Shown here in pieces: positions 34,720-48,900 of a stretch of 64,000 nucleotides of DNA. Each line of letters opens with the position of its first letter. Positions within the stretch are counted from its first letter, which is position 1. The notes below the pieces were generated by a model. It was given only the letters and a program-made list of their open reading frames with translations. It was not told the origin of the DNA and searched no databases. This DNA comes from Castellaniella sp049671645 (GTDB lineage: Bacteria; Pseudomonadota; Gammaproteobacteria; Burkholderiales; Burkholderiaceae_B): positions 10,122 to 74,121 of the forward strand of contig NZ_JBATVG010000003.1 of assembly GCF_049671645.1 (NCBI RefSeq), given 5' to 3'. Position numbers and translations under genes: made by a program.

Positions 34720-35537
34720 GCCATCCCCCGGCGGGCCGCCAGCCAGCGCTCGAAGGCGGGTGTCAGCGGGTAGTGGAAGCCGATCGGGCCATCCGGGCGG
34801 CCCTGAAGAAACTGCTGCAGATAGTCGTCCTGGGCGGCCGAGAGTTCCGCCGGCGTGCCCTGGGCCATCAGCCGCCCCTGGCCGATCAGGTAGACCTGGT
34901 CCACGATGGCGAAGGATTCCGCCACGTCGTGGGTGATCAGGATGGATGCGCAGCCCAGTTTATCGGTCATGTCGCGGATCAGTTGCGCGGTAATGCCCAG
35001 GGAAATCGGGTCCAGGCCGGCGAAGGGCTCGTCGTACAGGATCAGTTCGGGTTCCAGGACCACGGCGCGGGCCAGCGCCACGCGCCGCGCCATGCCGCCG
35101 GAGATTTCGGAAATGCGCAGGTGCGCCGCATGGCGCAGGCCGACGGCCTGCAGCTTGTCGAGCACCTTTTCGAGAATCTGCTGTTCGGAAATGCAGGTGT
35201 GTTCCCGCAAGGGGAAGGCGACGTTTTCAAAAACGTCCAGATCCGTGAACAGCGCGCCGCCCTGGAACAGCACCCCCATGCGTTGGCGGATTTCGCGCAG
35301 GGACTCGCCGCGCAGGTCGGCCATGCGGCGCCCGAATACGGCGATGTCGCCCGCCTGGGCCGGCAACTGGCCGGTGACGGCCCTAAGCAGCGTGGTTTTG
35401 CCCGACCCCGAGCCGCCCATCATGGCCACGACCTGCCCTGGCATGACTTGCAGGTCGATGTCGCGCAGCACCGTGAATTCGCCGTAGCCCAGCGAAACGC
35501 CGGCGAAGGTCACGAGAGGATCGGGGGCAGTGGTCAT
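34716..35537 (-). CDS. mlaF: Lipid asymmetry ABC ATPase MlaF
   Basis: 273 residues. Walker A MGGSGSGKTT, signature ISGGMARR and Walker B LILYDEPFAGLDP are all present. MlaF powers phospholipid transport. It is the first gene of the mla operon; the 89 bp upstream contain TACAAT reading leftwards at 35569-35574 as a possible -10. ATG 35537 gives the family N-terminus. The MlaB-binding tail is present, but no mlaB gene is seen nearby. Confidence 0.95.
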   Translation of the reverse strand: MTTAPDPLVTFAGVSLGYGEFTVLRDIDLQVMPGQVVAMMGGSGSGKTTLLRAVTGQLPAQAGDIAVFGRRMADLRGESLREIRQRMGVLFQGGALFTDLDVFENVAFPLREHTCISEQQILEKVLDKLQAVGLRHAAHLRISEISGGMARRVALARAVVLEPELILYDEPFAGLDPISLGITAQLIRDMTDKLGCASILITHDVAESFAIVDQVYLIGQGRLMAQGTPAELSAAQDDYLQQFLQGRPDGPIGFHYPLTPAFERWLAARRGMA

Positions 35538-35626
35538 GGGGATGGGGTGGCCTCTTTCTATCAAAGGAATTGTACCTGCTGTGGCAGGGACGCCCACCCC
35601 CCGGGGGCAAGGACCCGTCCGGGCCC

Positions 35627-37090
35627 TCAACGCGGCAGCAGCGACGACCCCATCAGGTATTCATCCACGGACCGGGCGCATTGGCGGCCTTCGCGGATGG
35701 CCCAGACCACCAGGGACTGGCCGCGCCGCATGTCGCCGGCGGCGAAGACCTTGGCCTGCGAACTGCAGTAGTCATCGGTATTGGCCTGCGCATTGCCGCG
35801 GCTGTTGACTTCGACGCCGAAGGCGTCCAGCACCGAGCGCACCGGCGAGACGAAGCCCATGGCCAGCAGGATCAGGTCGGCCTGGATCTCGAAGCGCGAA
35901 TCCTTGACCTCGCGCATCTTCATCTGGCCGGTGGCCTTGTCCTTCAGCCATTCCAGGCGAGTGGCCACCAGCTTTTCGACTTTGCCGCCCTTGCCCTCGA
36001 ATGCCTGGGTGCCGACGGCCCAATCGCGCTGGCAGCCTTCCTCGTGGGACGAGGACGTGCGCAGCTTGATGGGCCAGTACGGCCAGGTGAGCATCTTGTT
36101 TTCTTCCTCAGGCGGGCGGAACATCAGTTCGAACTGCGTGACCGATGCCGCGCCCTGGCGGTTGCTGGTGCCCACGCAGTCCGACCCGGTATCTCCGCCG
36201 CCGATGACCACCACATGCTTGCCTTTGGCGCTGATGGGCTTGGCGATGCGGTCGCCGTGATTGATCTTGTTCTGCTGGCGCAGGAAATCCATGGCGAAAT
36301 GCACGCCGCGCAGCTCGCGGCCCTCGACGGGCAGATCCCGAGGCTGTTCGCTGCCGCCCGCCAGGACCACGGCATCATGCAGAGCCAGCAGTTCGTCGGG
36401 GGTGATGACGGTCAGTCCGTCATCGGCGTCCTCGGCCCGGCCGACGTAGGTGGACGGGAAGAATTCCACGCCTTCGGATTCCATCTGCGCCAGGCGCCGG
36501 TCGATGTGGGTCTTTTCCAGCTTGAAGTCGGGGATGCCGTAGCGCAGCAGCCCGCCGATGCGGTTGCTTTTCTCGTAGACCGACACGCTGTGGCCGGCCC
36601 GGGCCAACTGCTGGGCGCAGGCCAGGCCCGACGGGCCCGACCCCACGATGGCGACTTTCTTGCCGGTCTTGCGGGCCGGCGGCTGTGGGACGACCCAGCC
36701 TTCCTGCCAGCCGCGCTCGATGATGGTGTGCTCGATGGACTTGATGCCCACCGCCGTATCGTTCAGATTCAGGGTACAGGCGGCCTCGCAGGGCGCGGGG
36801 CAGATGCGGCCCGTGAATTCCGGGAAGTTGTTGGTGGACAACAGCGTGTCCAGTGCGCGTTTCCAGTCCTGCTTGTAGACTAGGTCGTTCCAGTCGGGGA
36901 TGATGTTGTTGACCGGGCAGGCGTGGGTGCAGAACGGGACGCCGCAGTCCATGCAGCGGGCGCCCTGGATGCGGGCTTCCTCGTTCGTCAGCGGCGAGAC
37001 GTATTCCTTCCAGTGGCGCAGCCGGCTTTCGGGCGCTTCGTAGGCCGGCTTGACCCGGTCGAATTCCATGAAACCAGTGATTTTTCCCAT
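35627..37090 (-). CDS. gltD: Glutamate synthase small subunit
   Basis: 487 residues. The subunit takes electrons from NADPH to FAD and on through iron-sulphur clusters to GltB. Cys46, Cys49, Cys54 and Cys58 (CMDCGVPFCTHAC) are cluster ligands; the FAD loop is GSGPSGLACAQQL and the NADPH loop GGGDTGSDC. Start 37090 gives the conserved MGKITGFMEF. It follows gltB after 14 bp. Confidence 0.97.
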   Translation of the reverse strand: MGKITGFMEFDRVKPAYEAPESRLRHWKEYVSPLTNEEARIQGARCMDCGVPFCTHACPVNNIIPDWNDLVYKQDWKRALDTLLSTNNFPEFTGRICPAPCEAACTLNLNDTAVGIKSIEHTIIERGWQEGWVVPQPPARKTGKKVAIVGSGPSGLACAQQLARAGHSVSVYEKSNRIGGLLRYGIPDFKLEKTHIDRRLAQMESEGVEFFPSTYVGRAEDADDGLTVITPDELLALHDAVVLAGGSEQPRDLPVEGRELRGVHFAMDFLRQQNKINHGDRIAKPISAKGKHVVVIGGGDTGSDCVGTSNRQGAASVTQFELMFRPPEEENKMLTWPYWPIKLRTSSSHEEGCQRDWAVGTQAFEGKGGKVEKLVATRLEWLKDKATGQMKMREVKDSRFEIQADLILLAMGFVSPVRSVLDAFGVEVNSRGNAQANTDDYCSSQAKVFAAGDMRRGQSLVVWAIREGRQCARSVDEYLMGSSLLPR

Positions 37091-37104
37091 GATGCGGTAT
37101 TCCT

Positions 37105-41802
<4,698 letters not shown>

Positions 41803-41903
41803 GGCAGGGCTCGCGAGACTGAATTGCGGATACCACCGTCGTCCGGTGGAATCAGGAAGTTACGCCGCCAAGCCCCTGTCGACAATAGGTTTTTATATGA
41901 TGC

Positions 41904-41950
41904 GTCCCTATTTATAAAGATGTTGATGATTATTGATTAATAATAGGGAC
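41904..41950. promoter_or_regulatory. Inverted repeat in the gltB promoter region
   Basis: GTCCCTATT (41904-41912) and AATAGGGAC (41942-41950) are perfect complements 29 bp apart, centre to centre about 38 bp. The intervening DNA is AT-rich. It has the look of a two-site operator for a nitrogen-responsive or Lrp/LysR-type regulator, but no specific factor is recognised. Confidence 0.45.
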
Positions 41951-42053
41951 ACATCAAATACGATGAAAATATAACGCTAATAATGGCGGATCGTAGTGTG
42001 CTTGCAGGGAAAACCCTGATTGAGTCCGGGCAGATATTCTTGATCAGGCCAAT

Positions 42054-42088
42054 GCCGCCCGGGCCGCTCCGTCGCGGACCCGGGCGGC
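42054..42088 (-). terminator. Terminator-like hairpin after the siderophore operon
   Basis: GCCGCCCGGG (42054-42063) and CCCGGGCGGC (42079-42088) form a perfect 10-bp GC stem 16 bp after the entA stop. No T run follows in the direction of transcription, so termination strength is uncertain. Confidence 0.5.
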
Positions 42089-42104
42089 GGGAAGCCATGA
42101 GCGC

Positions 42105-42956
42105 TCAGCCCTGATCCAGGGTTGCGCCGCCATCTACGCGCAGATCGTGCAGGGTGATGTGACTGGCCCGATCCGACAGCAGGAACAGCACGGATGCGGC
42201 GATTTCGTCGGGGGTGGCGATCTTGCCCAGCGGGATGCCCAGGCGCCAGTGCGCGGCGTCTCCCTGGATGACGGTTTCGCGGGAACTGCCCAAAGCCCAC
42301 ATGGCCTGCTGCATGGCGGTGTCCGTCGACCCCGGCGAGACGATATTCACGCGAATGCCGTGCGGCGCCAGCTCCAGGCCCAGGCAGCGGCTGAATTGCG
42401 TGACGGCCGCCTTGGAGGCGGCATACGCGGCCATGCCGGCTCGAGGGGTGGCGGCGGCGTTTGAACTGACCGTGACGATGGCGCCGGCGCGGCGTTCGCG
42501 CAGGCCGCGGGCGACGGCGCGGCAGACGTGGAAAACCCCGGTGGCGTTGACGTCGAAGCAATGCTGCCATCGGGTGTCGTCCAGGTCGACGACCTCGCCC
42601 ATTTCCAGCACGCCCGCGACGCTGGCCAGGCCGTCCAGCGGTCCGAGGGCCGCCTGGGCCTGCGCGACAACGTCTTCGACCTGGGCGCCGTTGCGCACGT
42701 CCAGGGGGGCCGTCCAGAGCCGGGACGCCGGCTGGGCGTCGGCCGCCGCGCGCAGGGCGAGCAGCCCGTCCGCCTGCAGATCGACGGCGGATACCCGGGC
42801 GCCCTGCGCCAGCAACTGCCGGGCGACGGCCGCGCCGATGCCGCTGGCGGCGCCCGTGACCAGGATGTGGCGGCCGTGAAAGCCGCCTTGCGCCGGAGCG
42901 GCGGCATCCGTAATAGGCGCTGCCGCGGGTGTCTGGATGTCCGGAACCTGGATCAT
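42105..42956 (-). CDS. entA: 2,3-dihydro-2,3-dihydroxybenzoate dehydrogenase
   Basis: 283 residues, a short-chain dehydrogenase. The nucleotide loop TGAASGIG and the catalytic Ser-Tyr-Lys (VSSNAA, AAYAASKAA) are present. It oxidises the product of EntB to 2,3-dihydroxybenzoate. About 25 extra residues precede the Rossmann fold. It is the last gene of the biosynthetic operon, overlapping entB by 4 bp. Other short-chain dehydrogenase activities cannot be excluded from sequence, but the gene context is decisive. Confidence 0.93.
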   Translation of the reverse strand: MIQVPDIQTPAAAPITDAAAPAQGGFHGRHILVTGAASGIGAAVARQLLAQGARVSAVDLQADGLLALRAAADAQPASRLWTAPLDVRNGAQVEDVVAQAQAALGPLDGLASVAGVLEMGEVVDLDDTRWQHCFDVNATGVFHVCRAVARGLRERRAGAIVTVSSNAAATPRAGMAAYAASKAAVTQFSRCLGLELAPHGIRVNIVSPGSTDTAMQQAMWALGSSRETVIQGDAAHWRLGIPLGKIATPDEIAASVLFLLSDRASHITLHDLRVDGGATLDQG

Positions 42957-43624
42957 ATTGTGGCCTTTTGGGGTGTCGTTGCCGTTGTATCCGGCAGTGC
43001 GTCGAGAATCTGATCGGTGGTCAGGCTGGCGCCGCAGTTGCGCGAGACGTGGCGGATGGCCATCTGATGGTCCTCCAGACTGAAATCCGCGCAGGCGTCC
43101 AGCGCCAGGAAGGGCTGCACGCCTTGCATGAAGGCCTCCAGGGCGGTGCTCAGGCAGCCGATATGGGCATAGACGCCCGTGATGATCAGCTGATCGCGGC
43201 TCAGGTCCGCCAGCCGCTGGCGGAAGTCGGAGCGCTGGAATGCGCTGTAGCGCCATTTCGTCAGGACCGTGTCCCGGGGCCCTGGTCGCAGGGCGGCGAC
43301 GATGCCCGCGCCGGCCTGCTGGTCCGGGGCGGTCAGGCCCGGGCCCCAGAAATCGTTCAGCAGCGCCCGGTCTGCAGCCGGTTGCACGGGGGGCTGCGCG
43401 GTATAGAACACCGGAATATTCAGGGCGTCGCAACGCGCGCGCAGGCGGGCGATGGCAGCGACCAGGTCGGGGATCGGCGCTTGGGCGACATCGTATTTGC
43501 CCAGGAAATAATCCTGCATGTCGTGGATCAGCAGCGCGGCGCGACGGGCTTCGGGCCGCCAGTTCACGCGGTTGCTCGCCGGGCCGGCCGGCATGGGGTA
43601 GGAAGGTAGCGAGGGAATGCTCAT
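42953..43624 (-). CDS. entB: Isochorismatase without carrier domain
   Basis: 223 residues. The isochorismatase core is clear: catalytic Asp in LIHDMQDYF, Lys in TKWRYSAF, and GVYAHIGCLSTA. It converts isochorismate to 2,3-dihydro-2,3-dihydroxybenzoate and pyruvate. E. coli EntB and DhbB carry a C-terminal aryl carrier domain of about 75 residues; here the protein stops after the isochorismatase fold and the carrier is encoded separately at 49945-50196. It overlaps entA and entC by 4 bp each. Confidence 0.94.
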   Translation of the reverse strand: MSIPSLPSYPMPAGPASNRVNWRPEARRAALLIHDMQDYFLGKYDVAQAPIPDLVAAIARLRARCDALNIPVFYTAQPPVQPAADRALLNDFWGPGLTAPDQQAGAGIVAALRPGPRDTVLTKWRYSAFQRSDFRQRLADLSRDQLIITGVYAHIGCLSTALEAFMQGVQPFLALDACADFSLEDHQMAIRHVSRNCGASLTTDQILDALPDTTATTPQKATI

Positions 43625-44784
43625 GGGGCGGACTCCAGGCCCAGCGCATCCAGGATGGTGCGCAGTTTGTTGCCGGTTTCGATGCGTTCCTGTTCGGGCA
43701 CCGATCCGGGAACGATGCCGGCGCCGGCGTACAGGGTGACGGCGTGGCCCGCCGTCTGGGCGCAGCGGATGGCGACCGACCATACGCCGTCGCCGCGCGC
43801 GTCGCACCAGCCCACGGCGCCGGCGAAATAGCCGCGTTCGAAGGGTTCGATGTCGGCGATGGCCCGGCGGGCCTCGGCGGTGGGCAGGCCGCAGACGGCG
43901 GGAGTGGGGTGCAGGGCGATGGCCAGATCCAGCGCGGTGACGCCGGGGTCGGCCAGTTCGCCGATGATCGGGGTGCCCAGGTGCCAGAGGCGGGCCGTCG
44001 ATGTCAGGCTGGGGCGGGCGGGAATGTCCAGGGTGCGGCACAGCGGACGCAGGACGGCGTCGATAGCTTCGACCACCACGGCGTGTTCGCGCAAGTCCTT
44101 GGGCGAGTCCAGCAGCGTCTGCCCGAGGCGTGCGTCCGTATCGGCGTCCGGGTGGCGGGCGGCGGTGCCTGCCAGGGGGTGCACGTGGACCTGCCGGCCT
44201 TTGCGCCGCACCAGCAGTTCGGGGCTGGCGCCGACGAAGTAGCCGCCGTCCGCGTCCAGCGGCATGGCGTAGGTGTAGCCATGCGGGTTGCGCTGCCACA
44301 GGCGTCCGATCAGGCGGGGCAGGTCGACGGGCCGGGTCAGCTCCAATTGCAGCGTGCGGGCGAGGACCAGCTTGCGCAGCGGCGGTTCGCCAGCCAGCCG
44401 CGTCAGGGCGTCGCGCACGCCCTGTTCGTATTGCGCGCTCGTGGGGTGTTCCCGGCTATGCAGAATGGCCGGCAGCTTGGCCGCCGGCAAAGCCAGGGGG
44501 GCCTGTGTGCGGACCCAGTCTCGGGGCACCTGCAACCGCGCGGGCCGGTCGGGGTCGTAGGGCAGCAGCCCCAGCAGCACGGGGGCGGTTTGCGCGCCGG
44601 CCGCGTCGGCCAGCAGTCCGGCCGCCCGGGCGCTGACGTCGCCCCTGGTTTCCGCATGCAGCAGGCAGCCGCGTCCGTGCAGGATCTCGTCCTGCGAGGC
44701 GAACAGACTGTCGCCGGGCAGGAAGCCGGATGCGGCGACCGGCCCGGCGTCCTGATCGGGAATGATTCGGCTCGGCATGTCCAT
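43621..44784 (-). CDS. entC: Isochorismate synthase
   Basis: 387 residues, a chorismate-utilising enzyme. Conserved blocks include LVLARTLQL, GASPELLVR, LHPTPAVCGLPT, PFERGYFAGAVGW and AGAGIVPGS. It makes isochorismate for 2,3-dihydroxybenzoate synthesis. The start codon lies 2 bp after the stop of the YncE-like gene. Confidence 0.95.
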   Translation of the reverse strand: MDMPSRIIPDQDAGPVAASGFLPGDSLFASQDEILHGRGCLLHAETRGDVSARAAGLLADAAGAQTAPVLLGLLPYDPDRPARLQVPRDWVRTQAPLALPAAKLPAILHSREHPTSAQYEQGVRDALTRLAGEPPLRKLVLARTLQLELTRPVDLPRLIGRLWQRNPHGYTYAMPLDADGGYFVGASPELLVRRKGRQVHVHPLAGTAARHPDADTDARLGQTLLDSPKDLREHAVVVEAIDAVLRPLCRTLDIPARPSLTSTARLWHLGTPIIGELADPGVTALDLAIALHPTPAVCGLPTAEARRAIADIEPFERGYFAGAVGWCDARGDGVWSVAIRCAQTAGHAVTLYAGAGIVPGSVPEQERIETGNKLRTILDALGLESAP

Positions 44785-44786
44785 GA

Positions 44787-45902
44787 TCAGCGGCGGGCCT
44801 CGATGCGGACCAGGCGATCGCTGCGCGGGTCGTTCTTGCTTTTCTTGACCAGCGCCCAGGCGACGCCCTGCGGATCGATGGCGATGTGGTTGGGGGCGGA
44901 TCCGGTGGCGATCTGCGCCTGGACGATTCCCGCGTCATTCAGGACCGTGATGGTGCCCGCGCCCCGGTTGGCCACGTAGGCCAGTCGGTGCAGCGGGTCG
45001 AAGGCCACGTTCAGGGCGCCCGCGCCGGTCGGCACATGTTGCAGCACTCGGCCGTCACGCGCGTCCAGCACCGTGACATCCCCCGATTTCTGGGCCGCGA
45101 CGTAAAGGCGCTGCGTCCGGCCGTCCACGGCGATGCCCGAGGCGCCCTGGGCGCCGGGCACGGCATAGCGGGCGACCTGACGGCCGGTGGCCGTATCAAC
45201 GGCGAAGACTTCGGCGGTGTTCAGGCTGACGGCGTACAGACGCCGGTGTTCGGCATCCAGGGCCAGGCTCATGAGCTTCGGGGCCTCGCCCGCGCCTGTC
45301 AGGCCGATGCCGGGCAGCGCCTGCAGCGTGGCCGTGTCGAACACGTGGATCGTATTGCCGGCAGGCGAGGATACGTAGGCGCGGTTGTGCGCGGCGTCGA
45401 TCAAGGCGTCGCGGGCATGGGGCGCGGCGTTGTCGGGAAACTGTTTGACCAGGGCCAGGTCCGCCTGCCGGTAGACGGTGGCCGAGCCGCTGCGGGTATT
45501 GGTCGTCCAGATCTGTCCATGGACGTCGTCCACTGCGATGCCGTAGGCGGCCTGGATCTGCCCATCCTGGCGGCTGGCCTGCGGGGCGGGCGTGATCGCG
45601 GCCTCGATGCGCTGATCCGCCGGGTTGAACTTCACGATGCGAGATTCGCGCACGGGCGGGCGGCCCACGGCGCTGGCGACGTACAGGCGTTGCGATTGCG
45701 CGCTGTAGGCGCTTTGATAGAGGCCGGGCACCAGGTCGATGGCTTGGGCCTGGAAGGTCCAGACGGGCGCAGCGGTCGACGCGCCCGCCGGCGCGTCCGG
45801 GGGCGGCGCGGCGCAGCCCGCCGCCAGACCCAGCATGGCGCTGGCGAGGATCAGTTTCGCGGTGCGGTTCAGGCGATGGCGCGCGGTCGGGGTCGAAGTC
45901 AT
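44787..45902 (-). CDS. YncE-like seven-bladed beta-propeller lipoprotein (first copy)
   Basis: 371 residues. A lipobox LAAGC puts the lipid at Cys30. The rest consists of repeated blades of the YVTN/YncE kind (RLYVASA, RAYVSSPAGNTIHVFD, RLYAVSLNTAEVFAVD, RLYVAAQKSGDVTVLD, LAYVANRGAGTITVLN). E. coli YncE is a periplasmic, Fur-repressed protein encoded beside a TonB-dependent receptor; its function is not settled. The gene is embedded in the biosynthetic operon by a 4-bp overlap with the NRPS, so a role in siderophore handling is likely but inferred. Confidence 0.82.
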   Translation of the reverse strand: MTSTPTARHRLNRTAKLILASAMLGLAAGCAAPPPDAPAGASTAAPVWTFQAQAIDLVPGLYQSAYSAQSQRLYVASAVGRPPVRESRIVKFNPADQRIEAAITPAPQASRQDGQIQAAYGIAVDDVHGQIWTTNTRSGSATVYRQADLALVKQFPDNAAPHARDALIDAAHNRAYVSSPAGNTIHVFDTATLQALPGIGLTGAGEAPKLMSLALDAEHRRLYAVSLNTAEVFAVDTATGRQVARYAVPGAQGASGIAVDGRTQRLYVAAQKSGDVTVLDARDGRVLQHVPTGAGALNVAFDPLHRLAYVANRGAGTITVLNDAGIVQAQIATGSAPNHIAIDPQGVAWALVKKSKNDPRSDRLVRIEARR

Positions 45903-48900
45903 GCGGTTTCCTTGTTCGATGTCGGGGCGGAGTAGGGAGGGGCGGATGCCGGGCCGGTCGCTGCGCCGTCGTTGGCGGCCAGGCTGGCGTCCAGGATGGG
46001 GGCGATGCGGGAGATGGCATCCGCGCCCGGGAGAGCGGCGTGCGTGGCGCTGACGGCATATGTCGTCAGCGTGTCGACGTGGGGTTGCCAGGAGTGGGGA
46101 TTCAGGCCGGCATTGCCGTGTTCCAGCGCAGCCTGGAAGTGCAGCACTTCGCCGGCGTAGGGCGTGTGCCGGTGGCCGCGCACCAGGCGATTGGTGCGGC
46201 CGACTGTGTCGAAGACGGCGTCCAGCCGGGCGTTGGACAGTTCCCCCAACGGGTGTTGGCCTTTCCGCAGGAAGGCGATGACACCGGCGCGGTTCATCTG
46301 GTCCGGCGCCAGCGCCTGGGGGTCGGCCCCGGCGATGTGCAGCAGGGCTTTGTACAGATCTTCGGGGGCGGGGTCGGGGCGGCCGCGCCAGGATTCGCAG
46401 GGGTAGGCGTCCAGCAGCGCCACCGTGCCGACGGCCTGGCCTCGATGCTGCAGTTCGACCGCCACCGCGTGCGCGAGAATGCCGCCCACGGACCAGCCTG
46501 CCAGATGGTAGGGGCCGGCGGCCTGCAGTGATTGCAGCAGATCGGCATAGCCGCTGGCCATGTCCGCCAGGTTGTCGCTGACGGGGCTGTCGTCCAGCGC
46601 CAGTGCGGCCGCCTGGATGCCGTGGACCGTGCGTGGCGCCGCCAGGGCGCGGGCCAGGACGCCGTAGCACCAGGCCAGGCCGCCCGCCGGGTGGATGCAG
46701 AACAGCGCTGGACGGCCCGGGGCCTCGCGCAGCGTCACGACCGGACCGAACCCGGCCTGGACCGCCGGGGCGGGGCTGTCCGTCAGGGCGTCCAGGTGGG
46801 CCGCCAGGCGTGCGATGGTCGGGTACTGGAACACGGTGCCCAGGGACACGTCGTGGGCGCCGCGCAGTTGCAGGGCCAGCCGGGCCGCCAGCAGGGAATG
46901 GCCGCCCAGGGCGAAGAAGTCGTCGTCCGCGCAGGGGCTGTCCGACAGGCCGAGGACGGCCTGGACCTCGCGGGCGACGCGCCGTTCCGTGGCGGTGCGC
47001 AGCGGCTGTCCGGCCCCTTGGCGCGTCTGCGCGGGGACGGGCAGGGCTTTGCGGTCGAGCTTGCCATTGGCGGTCACGGGCAGGCGGGGCAGGAAGATCC
47101 AGGCCGATGGCACCATGTAGTCCGGCAGCAGCGCCGATGTGTGGGCCGCCAGGGCGTCCGCGTCCGGCGCGTGGCCGGGTTCGGCCACCAGATAGGCCGC
47201 CAGCAGCGCGTGGCCAGGCAGGTCCTCGCGGGCGAGCACGGCGGCCTGCGCGATGTCCGGCCGGGCGGCCAGGATGGCTTCGATCTCGCCCAGTTCGATG
47301 CGCTGGCCGCGCAATTTGACTTGATGATCCAGGCGGCCCAGGTAGACGATGGCGCCGTCTTCGCGGCGCGTGGCCAGGTCGCCGGTCGCGTACAGGCGGC
47401 CCTCCGGCAGCCCCGGCGGGGCGGGAATGAAGCGTTCGGCCGTCAGGTCCGGCCGGCCCAGATAGCCGATGGCCAGTTGCCGGCCGCCCAGGTAGAGCTG
47501 GCCCGGCGTGCCGGGAGGCGCGGGCCGCAGCAGCGCGTCCAGCACGTGCAGTCGGGTGTTCCAGACCGGCCGGCCGATGGGGATGGGCTGGCTGGTGTCG
47601 GCGGCGTGGGCATCCCAGTATGAAACGTCCACGGCGGCTTCCGTGGGGCCGTACAAATTGTGCAGTTCAGCCTGCAGGGTGCGGTGGAAGCGGTCGCGCA
47701 ACGCGGCCGGCAGGGCTTCGCCGCTGCAAAAGACCAGCCGCGCCCTCAGGCCCCGGGCGGCGGGTTCTTCCAGGATCGCCGCCAGCATGGACGGTACGAA
47801 ATGCAGCACCGTGATCGCGTGCGCCCGGATCAGGCGGCACAGCCAGACGGGGTCGCGATGGGCGTCCGGCGGGGCCACCACCAGGCGGGCGCCGCTGAGA
47901 AAGGGCAGGAACAGTTCCCAGACCGACACGTCGAATGTCGCGGGTGTTTTTTGCAGAATGCGGTCGGCCGGGCCGATGGCGTAGTGTTCCCGCATCCATT
48001 CCAGGCGGTTGACGATGGCGGCATGCGGCACGATCACGCCTTTGGGCATGCCGGTGGATCCGGATGTGTAGATGACGTAGGCCGGGTCTTCGGGGGTTGC
48101 CGCGCGCGCAGGCGTGGCGGTTGCTCGGGGAGGATCCAGTTCATCGGCGGCGGCCAGGTCCGCCACGGATAGCGGCAAGGTGGGCAGTCCTTGGCATAGC
48201 GCGGCCGGTCCGATCAGGGCGCAGGCCTGCGCGTCGCCCAGGATCTGGCGCAGGCGCGCCGCGGGCTGTCGCGGGTCGAGCGGCAGGTAGGCGGCGCCGC
48301 TGCGCAGGATGGCCAGCAGGCACAGCACCCGTTCGGCGGATCGCGGCAGGGCCACGGCCACGCGGGCGCCCGGTCGGGCGCCGGCTGCCCGCAGGCGCCG
48401 CGCGGCGGCGTCGGTCCAGGCGTCGATGTCGGCGTAGCGCCAGTCCCGCGCGCCTTCCTCTGCGTCCTGCAAGCCGATGCGCTCCGGGTGCGCGCGCAAT
48501 TGCGTGTGGATGCGCGACCAGAGCGTGCCTTCGGGCACCGGATGATCCGTGCGGTTGGGCGCCAGCGCCCAGCGTTCGTGTTCGGCGGGCGTCAGGGTGG
48601 CCACGTCCGCCAGGCTGGCGGCGCTCAGGGCCGCCGACAGAAAGGCGGTCAGCCTGTCCAGGTGCGCTTGCGCCTGGACTGCGGTGTAGAGATCCGGATT
48701 CGCCTCGATTTCGATGCGCAGGTCGTTGCCATCCGGGGCGGCGCGGAAGCTGATCGTCAGGTCTTCGACCGGCCCGGTGCATAGCACGGCTTGCGAGGCG
48801 TCCAGACCGGCCGCCGCATAGGGGGCGTCGAAGGGCAGCACATTCAGGATGGGGCCGTGCAGGCGCGGCTGGCCGCCGGGCAGCGCCAGATCGCGGCGCA

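Larger units (their letters stand above)
41803..42104. other. Gene-free region upstream of gltB
   Basis: 302 bp between entA and gltB. The half near gltB (about 41880-41990) is strikingly AT-rich against the GC-rich background and holds the inverted repeat at 41904-41950 with several possible -10 boxes; the half near entA holds a strong GC hairpin at 42054-42088. No gene is seen. Confidence 0.7.

Noticed and set aside
42105..43649. A longer entA fused to upstream sequence in the same frame
   Set aside because: The upstream part is the shadow of entB; ATG 42956 gives a normal short-chain dehydrogenase and an ATGA overlap with the entB stop.
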